Origin: Hypomyces perniciosus
Taxonomy: Eukaryota > Ascomycota > Sordariomycetes > Hypocreales > Hypocreaceae
Length of the DNA: 64,000 nucleotides
Reading direction: 5' to 3'
Assembly: GCA_008477525.1 (NCBI GenBank)
Contig: SPDT01000013.1
Coordinates: forward strand, 915,501 to 979,500
Of the stretch, positions 35,801 through 49,615 are shown one piece after another. The notes below the pieces were generated by a model. That model was not told the DNA's origin. It saw only the letters and a list, made by a program, of their open reading frames with translations, and did no database searches. Numbering within the stretch: the stretch's first letter is position 1; every line of letters starts with the position of its first letter. The position numbers and the translations under genes were made by a program.

Positions 35801-38800
35801 ATGATGTTTTATTTGTCTACCAAGAGTCACTCTACGCAAAAGAGAGAAACATGGCATTGTTCAAAGAAGTCCGGCACCTGGATCGTTTGGAGACGAAATT
35901 GTTAATCGAGGCGGAGCCGCGAGATCACGGATTTACGGTGCAGGCTACCTACCACTCTGGCTCATTTCCCCCAGACTTTGTGGATCAGTTGCTGCAGCAG
36001 GTTGTGGGAATCTTCAACCATCTTTTAAACCACACTGAGGAGTTGATCCAGTCAGCAAGTGATGCGGTCGAGGCTGAGCGATCCATTGACAACGCAAGGT
36101 ACGAGCAACTCGAGGAGACTTCAGATCTTGCCGCCTTGTTCGAAGCAGCTGTTGCCAGGAATCCACAAGCAGACGCCATATTCTTCGGTACGTCTTTAGC
36201 TTCAACCCCTATTACTGGCAACATCCTGTCATATGAGGCTTTGAACCGGCTTTCCAACCAAATTGCCAACTTTTTGCTTGGTCAGGGGGCCAAGCCTGGC
36301 GATGTTGTTTCTGTTGTAATGGAAAAGTCGCCCACACTATACGCCTCTATTCTTGGAATTATCAAGGCTAGGTGTGCATATCTCCCTCTCCTCCCATCTA
36401 CGCCAATTTCTCGGGTGCAAGATATTTTTAAGTCGGCAGGTATTGAACGGTGTCTTGTAGACAAGGCATCACTATCAATCTTACAAGAAATCAGTGATGT
36501 GCAGCTCTTGGACGTCGAATCATGCCCATTGGAATCCTTCTCAGACAAGAACCTGGATATGCCCACTGATTTGTCACGTCTTGCCTATGTGATTTATACT
36601 TCAGGAACGACCGGTGTACCAAAAGGCGTGGCTGTCAGTCAAAGGAACATCGTGAGCAATGTGACATATCTCGCCTCCCTGTATCCGGATGCTCAAAGGA
36701 ACGCTCCTCGGCTACTCCAATCTTGTTCACAGGCATTCGACGTTTCTGTTTTCGAAATATTCTACACATGGCATACCGGTATGAGTCTCTGTGCCGCTAC
36801 AAACGATGATCTGTTCGAAGATCTGGAGCATGCGATCCAGCAATTCCGCATCACGCACCTGAGTTTGACACCTACGGTTGCATCACTAATAGATCCTAAG
36901 AATGTTCCAGATGTCGAGTTCCTCGTTACGGCCGGTGAGCCTATGACTGCTTCGGTCCTTGATGCATGGGGAGAGTTGCTATGGCAGGGATATGGACCAT
37001 CTGAGACGACCAACATCTGTACCGTGAAGAAGATGAAACGGGGCGAGCACATTGAGCACCTAGGGTGGACTTTCCCAAATTCTCCTGTATTTGTCCATGC
37101 CCCTAGTAGCCTCGAAGTGGTACCCATCGGCTGGGTTGGGGAGTTGTGCTTTGGTGGCGATCAAGTCGCTGACGGATATCTCAACATGCCGGAACTCACA
37201 TCGGAAAAATTCATTGAACATCCCAAATTTGGTCGGATCTATCGCTCTGGCGATTTGGGGAGAATGCTTCCTGATAAGTCATTGGTCATTCTTGGCCGTA
37301 TTGATGATCAAATCAAACTCAGGGGCCAGAGAATCCAAGCCGGCGAGGCCAATGCGGTCATAACAGGCACAACACGGGCGACCGCAGCAGTAACAATCTT
37401 AGTTAGACGAGAAGATGGTGCACCTGACCAACTCGCGTCCTTCTATGTATCCTCGAGCACCGAAGTGGAGCTTCAAACCCTTGAGGTTGATCGGGAGACT
37501 CATCGCCTCTTATTGGCAAACCTGCAGTCACGATTACCCTCTTACATGATACCTTCATATCTGATCCCAGTTTCTCATATACCCTTGACCTCAAGTGGCA
37601 AGGTAGATCGACGGCGATTGCAGTCATGTTTCAAGGGCCTCTCTCACAGCTACCTCGAGTCCTCATCCAGTACCGCCATAATTCAGGATAACGCTGATTG
37701 GACTGAGACCGAAGTTGCTCTCGCCGATGTCATTGCAAAGTCTCTAAATATTCCTGGGTCTGGGGTTAACCGATGGACACCATTCGCAACCTTGGGCTTG
37801 GACTCTGTGACGGCTATTGGAGTGGCTCGCGATATCAGTTCACATTTAGCTTCTCGGGTTGCTATTTCTGCCATTCTCCAAAACCCAACAGTCGCACAGC
37901 TTGGCCGATTCATCGACGAGATGCCGAGAAATAGCGAAAGCAAGAATGTCAACACGTTTTTCACCGAATCGTTCATCCAAGACGTGCGCAAATCTTTCCA
38001 GCAAGAACAACATTCAGTGGCAGAAGTACTCCCATGTTCACCTCTTCAGGAGGCCATGCTTTCCTTTGGCCAAGGCAGCTACTACAACAAGATTCTGCTA
38101 CGGATTCACATTCAGTCTGAGGATATGAGGCACTGCTGGGATGAAATGACGAAGCGCCATGGTATTCTTAGGACGTGTTTCGTGACCACAAGCGACGCCA
38201 AATTTCCCATTGCGCAAGTGGTTCTTGAGAACTGGAACATCCCATGGAGGTCATTCGATGTCAGTGAGCCATCCCTTGACGGAGCGATTCAGGAGCACCT
38301 AAAACTTCTTCCTGATCCCTTGGACACCAAGATCCCACCTCTGTCACTAGCAATCATACGATACAAAGGATCGGCTTTTCTATCATTCGTTTGCCATCAT
38401 GCGCTGTATGATGGTGTAGCGATGGAGAATCTCTGGAGGGAAGTGGAAGCCCTGGCTAACGGCAAGGAATTACAGCCATCTGTCTCCTATGAACCATTTA
38501 TCCAGGAAATGGTCAAGTTGCCAAATGATACAGAGCAATTTTGGGTGGATCATTTTCGTGGATTCTCTCCGCATAACCTTTTTATCCAACCCGCACGAAG
38601 ACAGGTCGACCAATGTTTACACACCATATCTCTCGACGTGCCATATGGGGAGATTCAAGATCGCCATCGGTCGCTCGGAGTATCATTCCTGTCGCTCTGT
38701 CAGGCAGCTTGGGCAAATGTCCTCGCTGTATCTTGCAATATCTCAGACGTTTGCTTTGGATCCGTTGTGAGTGGTCGTACATTAGGCATTGAAGGGATTG

Positions 38801-41800
38801 ATAGGCTTGTCGCCCCATGCTTCAATACTATCCCGGTTCGCAAGAATTTGCTTCTGAACTCGCGAAACCTCGACCTCATCAAATATTTCCAACGGCTCAA
38901 CTCGGAATTGCTTCGCTATCAGTTCACGCCTTTGAGACAGGTCCAGAGAGTCGCTGGTAGCCAGGGCCGTAAATTATTTGACACCCTTTTGCTCCTCCAG
39001 AAGCCACTGCAGGAGATGGATGCCACGGTTTGGACATTGGAAGAGGACTCTGGCGATATGGATATCCCTCTTGTCTGTGAAGTTATCCCATGTCCAAACT
39101 TGAACTCTGTTGTTATCAACATGCACTACGATATGGGCATGGTTGGTGAAGATATTGCAGCTTCTCTGGTCGATATGTTCAAGAACTTCGTCCGATTAAT
39201 GCTTGAAAATCCATCATCTCCTCTGCCAGATAGAAGTAGCGTTCAGCAGGCAGTTTTACCACTATTGGACACTCTGGCAGCAAACAGAGAAAAGACCAAG
39301 GTCACGAGTCAATCTCATTCAAATGATGAGAAGTGGACAGAAACTGAGACGCAGATTCAAAAGGTTCTTTCTGAGCTTTCAGGAATGCCATTGAACAAGA
39401 TCTTTCGCAATACGAGCATCTTTCAACTTGGACTTGACAGCATTAACGCCGTTCAAGTGGCCTCGATGCTGCGCCGTCGGGGGTTTTCTGTATCCGCCTC
39501 GGATATAGTCGAATGCCAAACTTGCGCCAAATTGACCGACAGAATACTCGAAAACCCGGCAAATGCACCAAGACCGCAGTATGACTTGGATAAATTTTCA
39601 AGCGAGGTCTCTTCCCAAGTCAGCAGCAAGCTGCCTCATGTTGTGGACATCGAGGCCATTCTACCTTGCACGCCCATGCAATGCGCCATGCTGGCTTCTT
39701 TCTCTGAGTCGCAAGGAAGAAGTTATCTCAACTTGGTTTCCTATGCTGTCGATGACGGTGTGTCAATAACGAGTTTAGTGGCAGCCTGGAAGTCGCTTCA
39801 GAGTCGACATTCCATGCTTCGCACTGGTTTTGTGGACGTCCAGCATTCAGACAGTGTATTTGCGATGATTAGGCATCCTGCAGCCTCAGAAATCCTAGAA
39901 TCGATCAACATATCTCAAAAAGTGGAAGAGTCACTTGATGTTTCGCAGTGGAAACGGGATGGAGCTGCCAGCATTTTGAACACGCCATATCTGCCACCAT
40001 GGAGGGTCGCATTTGCTACGGCTAGTCACGGACTCGTTATGCATCTATTAATCCACCACGCTCTATATGATGCGCAATCTTTAGATGCCATCTTCGCTGA
40101 CTTGGCAATGTCGCTCGGAACACAAACTACCTCCAACTTCCCGAGTGTTGAACCGGGTTTGAGGGCAATCTTGACGGAGAGTCTTGGAGGGCAGAACGAA
40201 GCACAGAAGTTCTGGGAGGAGAAAGCTGACCTGACAGTTGTGAATTCATTTCCCGTCATGACGCCTCTTCGAGAACATGAGAGGGTTTTGTTGACCCATA
40301 CGACTACGTCTTCAATGTCACTTTCGCACTTGCAGGCTGCCACCCAAAAGCAAAGTGTCTCGATTCAAGCAGTGATTCAAGCAGCTTGGACACGTATTCT
40401 ATCCTCATACTTAGGTGAGGACTCAGTTGTTTTTGGAGTTACCCTGTCCGGCCGAACGATGGATGAGACAAGGGATGTGCCGTGTCCTTGCATGACAACT
40501 ATTCCCATCGTCACGTCGAACAGGTCCTCGAACGCGGAATTGGTCAATGCCATGATGCAGTACAACGCAAGTGTGCATAAATTCCGGTTTACGCCTCTAA
40601 ACCAGGCCCAAAAATGGCTTGGCCACCCAGCGCGTCCAGTCTTTGACACCCTTCTTGTCTATCAGAAGGTGAATAAAGACCAGAGCATCACCCGGCCTTG
40701 GAATCTTGTTGGTGATGATGCAAGTGTTGACTACCCCGTATCCCTGGAAGTTGTGCCCATTGAGAATGACCAGATTCAATTCTGCATTACATACTTCAAT
40801 GATATCCTGCCCACGGAACAGGCAAAGCTTGTGGTTCAACAGTTTGATGCCATCGTGGCACACCTCGTCACTGAACCTTACGGTCATGAGGACGGAATTT
40901 ACCAAGTCAAACCTGAGCTTTTCTCCATTACACCAGCCGCCTCGCCGGTGCTCTCTGCACCAGTTCAATATCTGCATCAATTCGTTGAGGAAAAGGCGCT
41001 ATCTCAGCCAGACGCAATTGCTCTGGAATTTGTTAGCAGATTTGATGGCGAAGTACCCGTCAAGCAAACTTGGACTTACGCAGAACTGGATTCAATAGGC
41101 AACAGGATGGCACATATGCTGGATGGTGTTGCTGCCGTGAGAAGCATCATTGCCATTCACTTTGACAAATGCCCCGAGGCATACGTTTCTATTCTCGGTA
41201 TCCTCAAAGCAGGGTGCGCATTCGTCGCCCTTGACCCAAGTGCGCCGCAACCTAGAAAGGCGTTCATTATGAGTGACTCCATGGCACCCTGCCTTTTGAC
41301 ATCTTCCGGGGCCACAATTGACTTTGATGTGACTGCAGAGATCATCCGCGTTGATCTAGAAAAATTGCAACAATATTCTCCAGAAAGGCGTGTTCTGGGC
41401 TCAGAATTCGCACCCGATGCCACATGCTACTGCCTCTACACATCTGGCACCACAGGAACACCGAAGGGCTGTGAGATTACCCATGATAATTGCGTACAAG
41501 CAATGATGGCATTCCAAGAGCTTATGAACAGCCGAACGAGCCCAGATTCGCGATGGTTGCAGTTCGCATCTCTCCATTTTGATGTGTCTGTCCTGGAACA
41601 ATACTGGAGCTGGTCCGTTGGTATAACAATGGTCGCAGCACCAAAAGACCTCATTCTGGATGATCTTATCGCGACGATCAACAGACTGGAAATCACCCAT
41701 ATAGATCTCACTCCAAGTCTGGCTCGCCTCATCACCCCAGCGGACGTGCCGAGTCTGTGTAGCGGCGTCTTAATCACTGGAGGAGAGCAGTTGAAGCAGG

Positions 41801-44800
41801 AAATCCTCGATGCCTGGGGGCCGCAGGGTGTCATTTATAACGCTTACGGCCCTACTGAAGCCACAATTGGTGTGACCATGTATCAACAGGTGCCTATCAA
41901 TGGCCGTCCAAGCAATATTGGAAGGCAGTTCCTAAACGTTGGCTCATACATCTTCCGCCAAGGTACCGATATCCCTGTCTTGAGAGGGGCTGTTGGAGAG
42001 CTCTGTGTTTCCGGACCGCTGGTGGGCAAAGGCTATCTCAATCGCCAGGAGTTGACCGCAGAACGATTTCCAACGCCGCCAGAGTTTGAGGACAGAATCT
42101 ACCGGACTGGCGATCTTGTTCGTATCCTTTACGATGGGTGTTTTGAGTTCTTAGGGCGAGCAGATGACCAAGTCAAACTCCGTGGCCAACGTCTGGAGAT
42201 TGGTGAGATCAACCACGTTATTCGCACAGGGGCTCCGGAAGTAAAGGATATTGCAACTATCGTTGTGCGACAAGGAAATGGAAAGGATGTTCTCGTGTCG
42301 TTCCTCGTGGGCCAACAGTCGGGAACAGGAAGCCTCACTCTACTCCAAGATGGTGATGACCTCGGTGTGAAAGCGAGAGCGGCTTGCCGAGCAAAACTCC
42401 CAGGCTACATGGTTCCTACCTATTTCCTCATTTTACCATATATCCCTCTTTCGCCAAACAATAAGGTGGAGGCCAAGGAGTTGAAGCAGCTGTTCCAAAG
42501 CCTTTCACACGAGCAGCTTATGACTTTGACAGCCCTGAAGCCCACCAGCCGCCCCATCGATAACAAGGTCAGCCAGAAGATCATCAGCATTGTGTCCGAG
42601 TTTAGTGGAGTTGGTGAAGAACATATTAATGACGGCACAAGTATTTTTGACCTTGGAGTGGATTCCATTACTGCCCTGCAACTGTCAGCCGCCTTCAAGA
42701 CTCGAGGCTTTATCGAATGTTCGCCCACTGTCCTGTTAAGAAACCCAATAGTGTTGGATTTGGCGCTTGCGCTATCCAAGAGATCGATTTCTGCCTCGAA
42801 TAACAGCCTTGTACGTGAAACGAAACAGACCATCCAAGCCTGTCATCATAGACATCGCGGCTTCGTCTGTCGCGTGCTGGATGTGCAGCCAAAAGACATC
42901 GAGTACATTGCGCCTTGCTCCGCACTTCAAGAAGGAATGATCTCGAGGTCTATGACAGACACAGTTGGTGGTGCCTACTTCAATTCATTCCATTTTCTTT
43001 TAGAGGGGAATACATCAGTGGGAAGATTACAAAGCAGCTGGAATGACCTGATTGCATCACAGGCCGTCTTACGGACATCTTTTGTCAGGACATCTGATGG
43101 CTATGTTCAGGTAGCTTTAAAATATCGGACTGTGGCATGGCATAAACGCCTGGTGAACAGCAATGAGGATATCGATGCATTCGTGGAAACGACGAGACAA
43201 GATTGGGTCCAGAGGAATAACAACGACATCACATCCCCGATCGAGTTCGTACTCATCACAACGCCTCACTTCAGAAAGCTCGTCGTTCATATCTTCCACG
43301 CACTCTATGACGGAAACAGTTTTGAACTTATGATCCAACATGTAACAGCTACATACCTCGACAAGCCAATCTCACCAGCGCCCTCATTCTTGGAGGCGTT
43401 ATCTCATGGTCCGCTCTGGCGACATGACGATTGCCATGAGTTTTGGACCACTCATCTGCAGGGTTGGAAAGCCTCACCCACACTCCAGCTTTCTGCCCCA
43501 GCAGCTGAACATACCGTCTCAGCGACGAGGTTGTTCGATGGAAATATACTCGAAGACGTTCGTAAGAGATACAAAGTGACGCTACATTCTGTTGTGATGG
43601 CACTGTGGACATCTGTCCTTCAGCAATACAGCCCTAATGGAACTACCGTTGGCCTGATTAGTGCTGGAAGGTCGATTGATCTTCCGAATGTTGAGAACAC
43701 AATTGGACCGCTCTTCAACACGAATCCCTTCTTTACCAAGTCACTACATGGCCATACGTGGGCGTCATTGATCCGACATTGCCACCAGTTCAAGACTTCA
43801 ATCCTAGGCTTCCAGCACGTTCCCCTCAAGAGCGTCCAGAAATGGTGTTCTAGCGGACGACCACTTTTTGACAGCCTATTCGTATTTGAGCTCGGACAGG
43901 ATGTCTCTACGGATGAGTCAGATCTGTGGAAGGTCGAAGACGGCACATTGAATCCAGATTACCCTCTAGCTTTCGAGGGTAAGCGGAGGGCCGACGGTAA
44001 GTTGCAAGTGACCCTCATCGCCCAGGGGCAAGTTGCAAATGCAGCGAAGCTGGAGGAGATACTTGACCAAATTGAAGAAAGTATTGCCTCGATAGTTGCC
44101 GAAGATCCACTGCAAAGCTCGGTAGACCAAAATTCTCACGTGGAAGAGCTGAATGAAGATGCCGCTTCGGTACATGCAACTGATGGAGATTCGTTTGAGT
44201 GGACTGATCAAGCAACAATAATCCGGGAAATCATTGCTACCATTGCCGATGTCCCCGTAGAGGATATTACTGCACAGAAGACGATCTTGGAGTTTGGCCT
44301 AGACAGCATTGATGTCATCAAGCTATCTGCAAAACTTAGACCAAGGGGGATAAACTTGTCGGCTTCTCAGATCATGCGCCAACAGACCATCGCACAGATG
44401 GTCCATGAGATAGATACACAACAGCCTACCTCGTCGGAGGATGCCTCATCGCACAGCCTGCTTCAGGACATTGAGAAGAAACTGTGGGATTATATAGAGA
44501 AGACGGGCCTGAACATGGAAGACGTGGAGACGGTGTTGCCACCAACTCCTCTTCAAGAATCTATGGTCGTGGGGATGGTACACTCAAACTTTGAGTGGTA
44601 CTTCAACCACAATCTTCTTGAAGTAGCTGCGGGAATAGATGTAGGCAAACTGCGAGAGGCGTGGATTCAAGTCATAAATCAGTCTCCGATCTTGCGGACA
44701 GGATTCTTCGAAGTGGCCGATCGACAACTCGAGGTTGGATATTGCCAAGTCATATTCAAGCACTGGACTTCCACGATTGAAGAAGTCCAAGTTGAAAGCC

Positions 44801-47512
44801 TATCTGAAGTTCAAAAACTCATGGAAGACGCAAAGCAAAATGCCCGAGACAAGCAAGCTACTGAAGGCTTGTTCCAGCTCAAGTTGGTGACGTGCGGAGA
44901 ACAGCGTTTCGTGCTCATGTCTATCGCACACGCATTGTACGACGGCTGGTCTCTTGATTTAATGTTCCGTCATTTCGAGGCCATTTATAATGGTGAATCC
45001 ACAGCACAATCGTCCACAAGAGCGTTCCTCGAGAGCATTCTTGCATCAAGAACTGAAGAAGCCAGTCAATTCTGGGCTGATTACCTGGAGGGCGTCTCGC
45101 CAACAATTTTGCCAGAGAGATATCAGCCGGTACCCGTGGGTAATACTCTATTCAGAAAAGAGGTTGCCTCGAACAAGACAATTTCCGAGGTATCAGAATT
45201 CTGTAAGAAGCAAGGCATCAGTCTACAGGTCTTGTGTCAAGCATGCTGGGCTATGGTTCTTGCTCACCGAACACGAGCCCTCGATATCACGTTCGGCGTC
45301 ATCTTTTCTGGTCGCGACCGCGAAGGAATCGAGGACCTTATGTTCCCTACTATGAATACGTTTGCCCTTCGCTCCATTCTACACGGAACTGTATCAGGGT
45401 TTTTGAAGTATCTGGAGGCGAGCATGACAGACATTCGCGAATACCAAGCGTATCCCTTGCGCAAAGTACAGGCAGCTGCCCAGACGTCTGGATCCCAGTT
45501 GTTTAACTCGCTATTCTTGCTTCAAAAGTCACCCGAGGATACCTCACCATCGGGCCCTCTTCTCAAGTCTGTTGATGGAGCGTCAGCAGTAGATTACCCA
45601 GTGTGTGTCGAAGCCGAGGCCTTGGATGATGGTCTTGTCTGGCGAATTGCAAGTCAATCTCAATATAACACAGAAAAGGAGACTGCGGAGTTGTTAATCG
45701 ATCTTGATCGCGCTCTGGGGTTTATGATGGGCTCCGCTACATCCGATATACTCTCATTCCAAGATGAAGGCGTTTCCATCTGTGGATTCTCACCTGTGAC
45801 GACTGAGTATGACACCACGTCCGCAAGCTCCGACAGTGCGCAAGACTCAGGAGTGGATGTTGAGGAATGGACTGAATCAGCCCTGGTTATTCGACGTATC
45901 CTCAGCTACGTTTCGGATATCCCAGAGGAATCCATCCAAACTGAGAGCAACCTCTACCATCTAGGCCTCGATTCAATCAGCGCAATCAAAGTAGCCTCGC
46001 TGTTGCGAAAGGAAGGCCTAATCCTCAATCCAATGGGACTGATCAAGGCAACAAGCATCACCCAAATGGCTCATCTCGCAAGTCTATCTTCGCAAGACCA
46101 CAGTCGGGAACAATCAGAGGCGTCATCAACATGGACTCCCGCACCGGGTGTTGATATTTACGCACACCTTGCTGACGCCAATATTTCCAAGGAGGACGTA
46201 GATGTCATTTTGCCTGCACTTCCTTTACAAGTCTACATGATATGTGCATGGCAAAACTCTGAGGGATCCGTCTTCTTCCCAGAATTCTGCTACACTATTG
46301 ATGGAATCATTGAGATAGAGCGCATCCGTGAGGCTTGGCAATTACTCGTCGCGCAAACTCCAATGTTGCGGACCCGCCTCCTTGCAACGAATTCTGCTGA
46401 GCAACCCTTCTTGCAGGTGATCATCAAGCCTGAAGTCGGTAAAGATGTCCCTCAACCATTCGTCCAATTCAATGTCACGAAAGATGTAACTGGCCAAGTG
46501 ACGATTCGGCTCAAAATTCACCATGCGCTCTACGATGGAGTCAGTCTTCCAGCGATGATGCAGCACTTTTCAGACTTGTTAGCTGAGAAGCAGATCGAGG
46601 TTGATCAGGGTATCCAGCAATGGTCACAGCATACTATCCAGCCATCGCTCGAAGAATCCCGACAGAAGCGAAGAGCCTTTTGGACAGACTACTTGGGCGA
46701 TATTCCCGTGTCAAGCACTCAAGAGTCGGTATTGACAGATAAGACTCGAGTGTCATACTTGAAGAGAAATGCTCTACCAGATGTGTCTCAGCTCCGATCA
46801 ATTGCCTCGCAACGTGGTATCAGCATGCAGGCCCTATTTTTTGCTGCGTATTCAAGGACTCTTATTGCGGATCGCGGAGAAAGCGTTGTCTTTGGCATAT
46901 ATCTGGCCAACCGAGCCAGCGATGAACAACTTGCATTGACGTACCCGACACTGAATCTCGTTCCGCTGAGAGTTGACCTTGCGGCTAATGATAGTCTCGT
47001 CGACATTGCGGATAGAATCCAAGGAGATCTCCACCGCATCGGCTCCGATGGCCACGCAGATGTCGGCTTGTGGGAGATTGCGGCCTGGACCGGCGTAAAA
47101 GTGACCTCGTTTGTCAACTTCCTCAGTCTTCCTGCTGATCCTTCGGAGGCTGTAGCAGCATCCAACGCAGATGTCAGATTGGTTCCAGCTTCTCTGGAGG
47201 ATGGTGTGCCAGTGGTACCCACTGAAAGTGCGAGAGAAGTGGCGCTCTCTCACCCCTGGATACAGAAAAGTGTAGTCAGGGACGTGTTCCCGGTAAGTCC
47301 TTCAAAATAATTAACTCGTCCACTTACGCCGAGGACATCTACTAACATACCATCATCCACAGGCCGCGTTGGACGTGGAGGCCTCGATAAAAGGCCAGAG
47401 TCTGGATGTTGGTGTTTTCGGATCACGACAGTGCACATCTGAAGATGGCGCTGCTAGCTTAGTTGAACAGATTGTATCCTACTTGAAAGAGGTTGATGTG
47501 AAGGTTGAGTAG
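32878..47512 (+). CDS. sidC: Ferricrocin/ferrichrome-type siderophore NRPS
   Basis: Exons 32878-33830, 33885-47292 and 47363-47512, 4836 residues. Intron 1 has a GC donor (GCGAGT); splicing restores the A-domain segment TEAAIHCTLQGGFQ. Domain order read from motifs: A1 (YTSGSTGTPKG near 172), T1 (Ser562), C1 (HHAIYDG near 756), A2 (YTSGTTGVPKG near 1220), T2 (Ser1625), C2 (His1822), T3 (Ser2170), C3 (HHALYDA, 2375), A3 (YTSGTTGTPKG near 2835), T4 (Ser3245), C4 (FHALYDG, 3455), T5 (Ser3792), C5 (AHALYDG, 3999), T6 (Ser4348), C6 (HHALYDG, 4530). This ATC-ATC-TC-ATC-TC-TC plan with a terminal C domain and no thioesterase is typical of ferrichrome-family synthetases, which cyclise a hexapeptide containing three N5-acyl-N5-hydroxy-ornithines. 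Ferricrocin is the commonest fungal product, but specificity was not decoded. Confidence 0.93.
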
Positions 47513-47983
47513 TCATTTGGAGTGGCATTATTTAGTATTAGGTTTTAGCGATCAGATTTAAACACAAATAAAGCTCCCTTGGGACAAGAGTATATGGGAT
47601 CTTCTTGTATCAATCCGAAATACGCAATGCCGTGCGGGCGAAATCATAAACGTTGGAATAATAACCTCGGGTCACAGCGTGCTCACGGCAACCACAATGA
47701 AAGCAGTTGGACGTAGCTCCTAAGTGGGTGAATGTCAAGGTGGAAATGGAGCCATGGTGGTTATATAAAAAGTCTTTCATCTGCTATGTACCTATTTTAC
47801 TCCGGGTATCTTAACCCTCCTCGTCTCATCATCATGATATGTCATGCAAACCGGAAGAAGCCAAATATACTCCAAACTATACCGCCAAACAGACCTTGCG
47901 AGATGTAATCTAACCGAGTCACACCAGTGCGCCTCTGTTCCCTTGTGTAAAAACAAGATCTCGCTCCAGCTGTGTATTTTCTT
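47513..47983. other. Convergent intergenic spacer
   Basis: 3' flanks of the NRPS gene and the choline oxidase gene. AATAAA-like text near 47566 is consistent with polyadenylation. No gene seen. Confidence 0.55.
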
Positions 47984-49615
47984 TTACAGCCTGGAAGTCT
48001 TGGGCTTCCAGCCCTCGTCCATGGCAATCAGCTCAGCTGCGCGTTCACCAACGGACAGCACCGTAAGCATAGGGTTAATGGAAGGCATTTCAGGGAAGAC
48101 TCCAGCATCAGCGATACGCAGCTTCTTGATGCCCCGAACCTTCAGCTCTGGATCCACGACGGCAAACTCATCCTTGGTCACGTCACCCATCTTAGTCGTA
48201 CCAGCTGGGTGGTAGACGGTATGAGCAACACGGCGAGCGTACTCGCTGATCTCATCGTCAGTCTGCACCTTGGGGCCTGGCGCCACCTCCTCCTTCAGCC
48301 ACTCCTTGAACGGGCTCTGCTGTGCAACCTTACGCGCGGCTTTGATACCGGCCACAAAGGTGGCTGCATCGTAGCCCTCAGGGTCGGTGAAGTATCGGAA
48401 ATCCAAGGCAGGCTTGACCGCTGGGTCAGCCGACGTGAGGTAGATACGACCCCGGGAACGAGGACGAGGGATGTTTGGTGTCATGCAGAATGCGTAGCTC
48501 TCTGGGACCTTGCGGTAGCCTAGTCGTTCAGTGTTGAGGGTAAAAGGGATCTGATAGCAGTGCATCATCAGATCAGCAGAATCTCCGTCGTTGCCAGCCG
48601 CATTTGTGGGCTCTCGGCGGATAAAGACACCAGCATCCGAGTCCATGGTGGTTTGGTTGGGGGGAACAGGGTGATTCAGCTCCCAGATTATGATGGTCTC
48701 CGGGTGGTCAATCAGGTTCTCACCAACTCCAGGGATGTCCTTGACCACAGGGATACCGAGGCCTTCGAGTTGAGCGCGAGGACCTAAACCGGAGTGCAGC
48801 ATCAGGCGGGGTGTGTCGACGGCGCCAGCACACAAAACTATTTCTTTTCGAGGTTTGAGCACCAGTTTTTGGCCAGACGCCAAGTGGACGGCTACGCCAG
48901 AAGCCACATCATTCTCCACAAAGACTTTAGACACATGGGCCTGGGTCAGGATAGTCAGATTGGGTCGTCTCTCCTCACCACGCAGGATGGGGTGGATGTA
49001 GGCCACCGAGGCACTGCTCCGGCGGCCGTTATCCGGGTTATAAGAGACGTTGAAGAAGCCGGCACCTTGGGTCAGCTGGCCCTTCTCACGAATTTCGGTG
49101 TTGAAGTCGTGAATGACGGGGATGTTTAAGGCATCAGAGCATGCCTGAACCCAGTCTTTGCAAAGCTGGTTGCGGTGACGGTGGTGAACAGGCTGGAAGG
49201 TATTGCGGAGGTTGTCGATGTGTCGTGTGACATTTTCGAAAGTCCATCCGCGGCAACCCTGAGCGACCCAACGATCCAAATCATGGCGGAATGGACGGAA
49301 GGAGATGAGGGTGTTGTGCGAGGAGCAGCCACCCAAGACCTTTGCGCGAGAATGGCGGATGAAGCTGTTGCCCATGGGCTGCTCAGTGGTGCCATAGTCA
49401 TAGTCTAGGTCGCCTCCAAGCAGAGTGAGCCACTCGCGCAAGTTTAGGACATTATTAAGGTTGAAGTCAGAGGGACCAGCCTCAATAAGGAGAACGCGGT
49501 GCTCGGGGAGATAGCTCGACAGTCTCGAGGCAATGACACAACCAGCAGTGCCTCCACCAACGATGATGTAGTCGAAGGAGGAGCTGGCAGACGACGGGAT
49601 AGCCTGGGTTGTCAT
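47984..49615 (-). CDS. Choline oxidase-like GMC oxidoreductase
   Basis: Intronless, 543 residues. The GMC FAD-binding motif is near the N-terminus (YIIVGGGTAGCVIASRLSSY), followed by GGCSSHN. His100 in this motif aligns in position and context with the covalently flavinylated His99 of bacterial choline oxidase. The GMC signature CAGAVDTPRLMLHSGLGP and the C-terminal catalytic His (YHPAGTTKMG, about 469) and Asn (PSINPMLTV, about 514) are present. Choline oxidase converts choline to betaine aldehyde, and often on to glycine betaine, with H2O2 release. The specific assignment rests on those motifs and on the divergent betaine aldehyde dehydrogenase gene next to it. No signal peptide is seen; the C-terminal SRL is a canonical-looking PTS1, so peroxisomal import is likely. 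Another alcohol substrate cannot be excluded. Confidence 0.85.
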   Translation of the reverse strand: MTTQAIPSSASSSFDYIIVGGGTAGCVIASRLSSYLPEHRVLLIEAGPSDFNLNNVLNLREWLTLLGGDLDYDYGTTEQPMGNSFIRHSRAKVLGGCSSHNTLISFRPFRHDLDRWVAQGCRGWTFENVTRHIDNLRNTFQPVHHRHRNQLCKDWVQACSDALNIPVIHDFNTEIREKGQLTQGAGFFNVSYNPDNGRRSSASVAYIHPILRGEERRPNLTILTQAHVSKVFVENDVASGVAVHLASGQKLVLKPRKEIVLCAGAVDTPRLMLHSGLGPRAQLEGLGIPVVKDIPGVGENLIDHPETIIIWELNHPVPPNQTTMDSDAGVFIRREPTNAAGNDGDSADLMMHCYQIPFTLNTERLGYRKVPESYAFCMTPNIPRPRSRGRIYLTSADPAVKPALDFRYFTDPEGYDAATFVAGIKAARKVAQQSPFKEWLKEEVAPGPKVQTDDEISEYARRVAHTVYHPAGTTKMGDVTKDEFAVVDPELKVRGIKKLRIADAGVFPEMPSINPMLTVLSVGERAAELIAMDEGWKPKTSRL

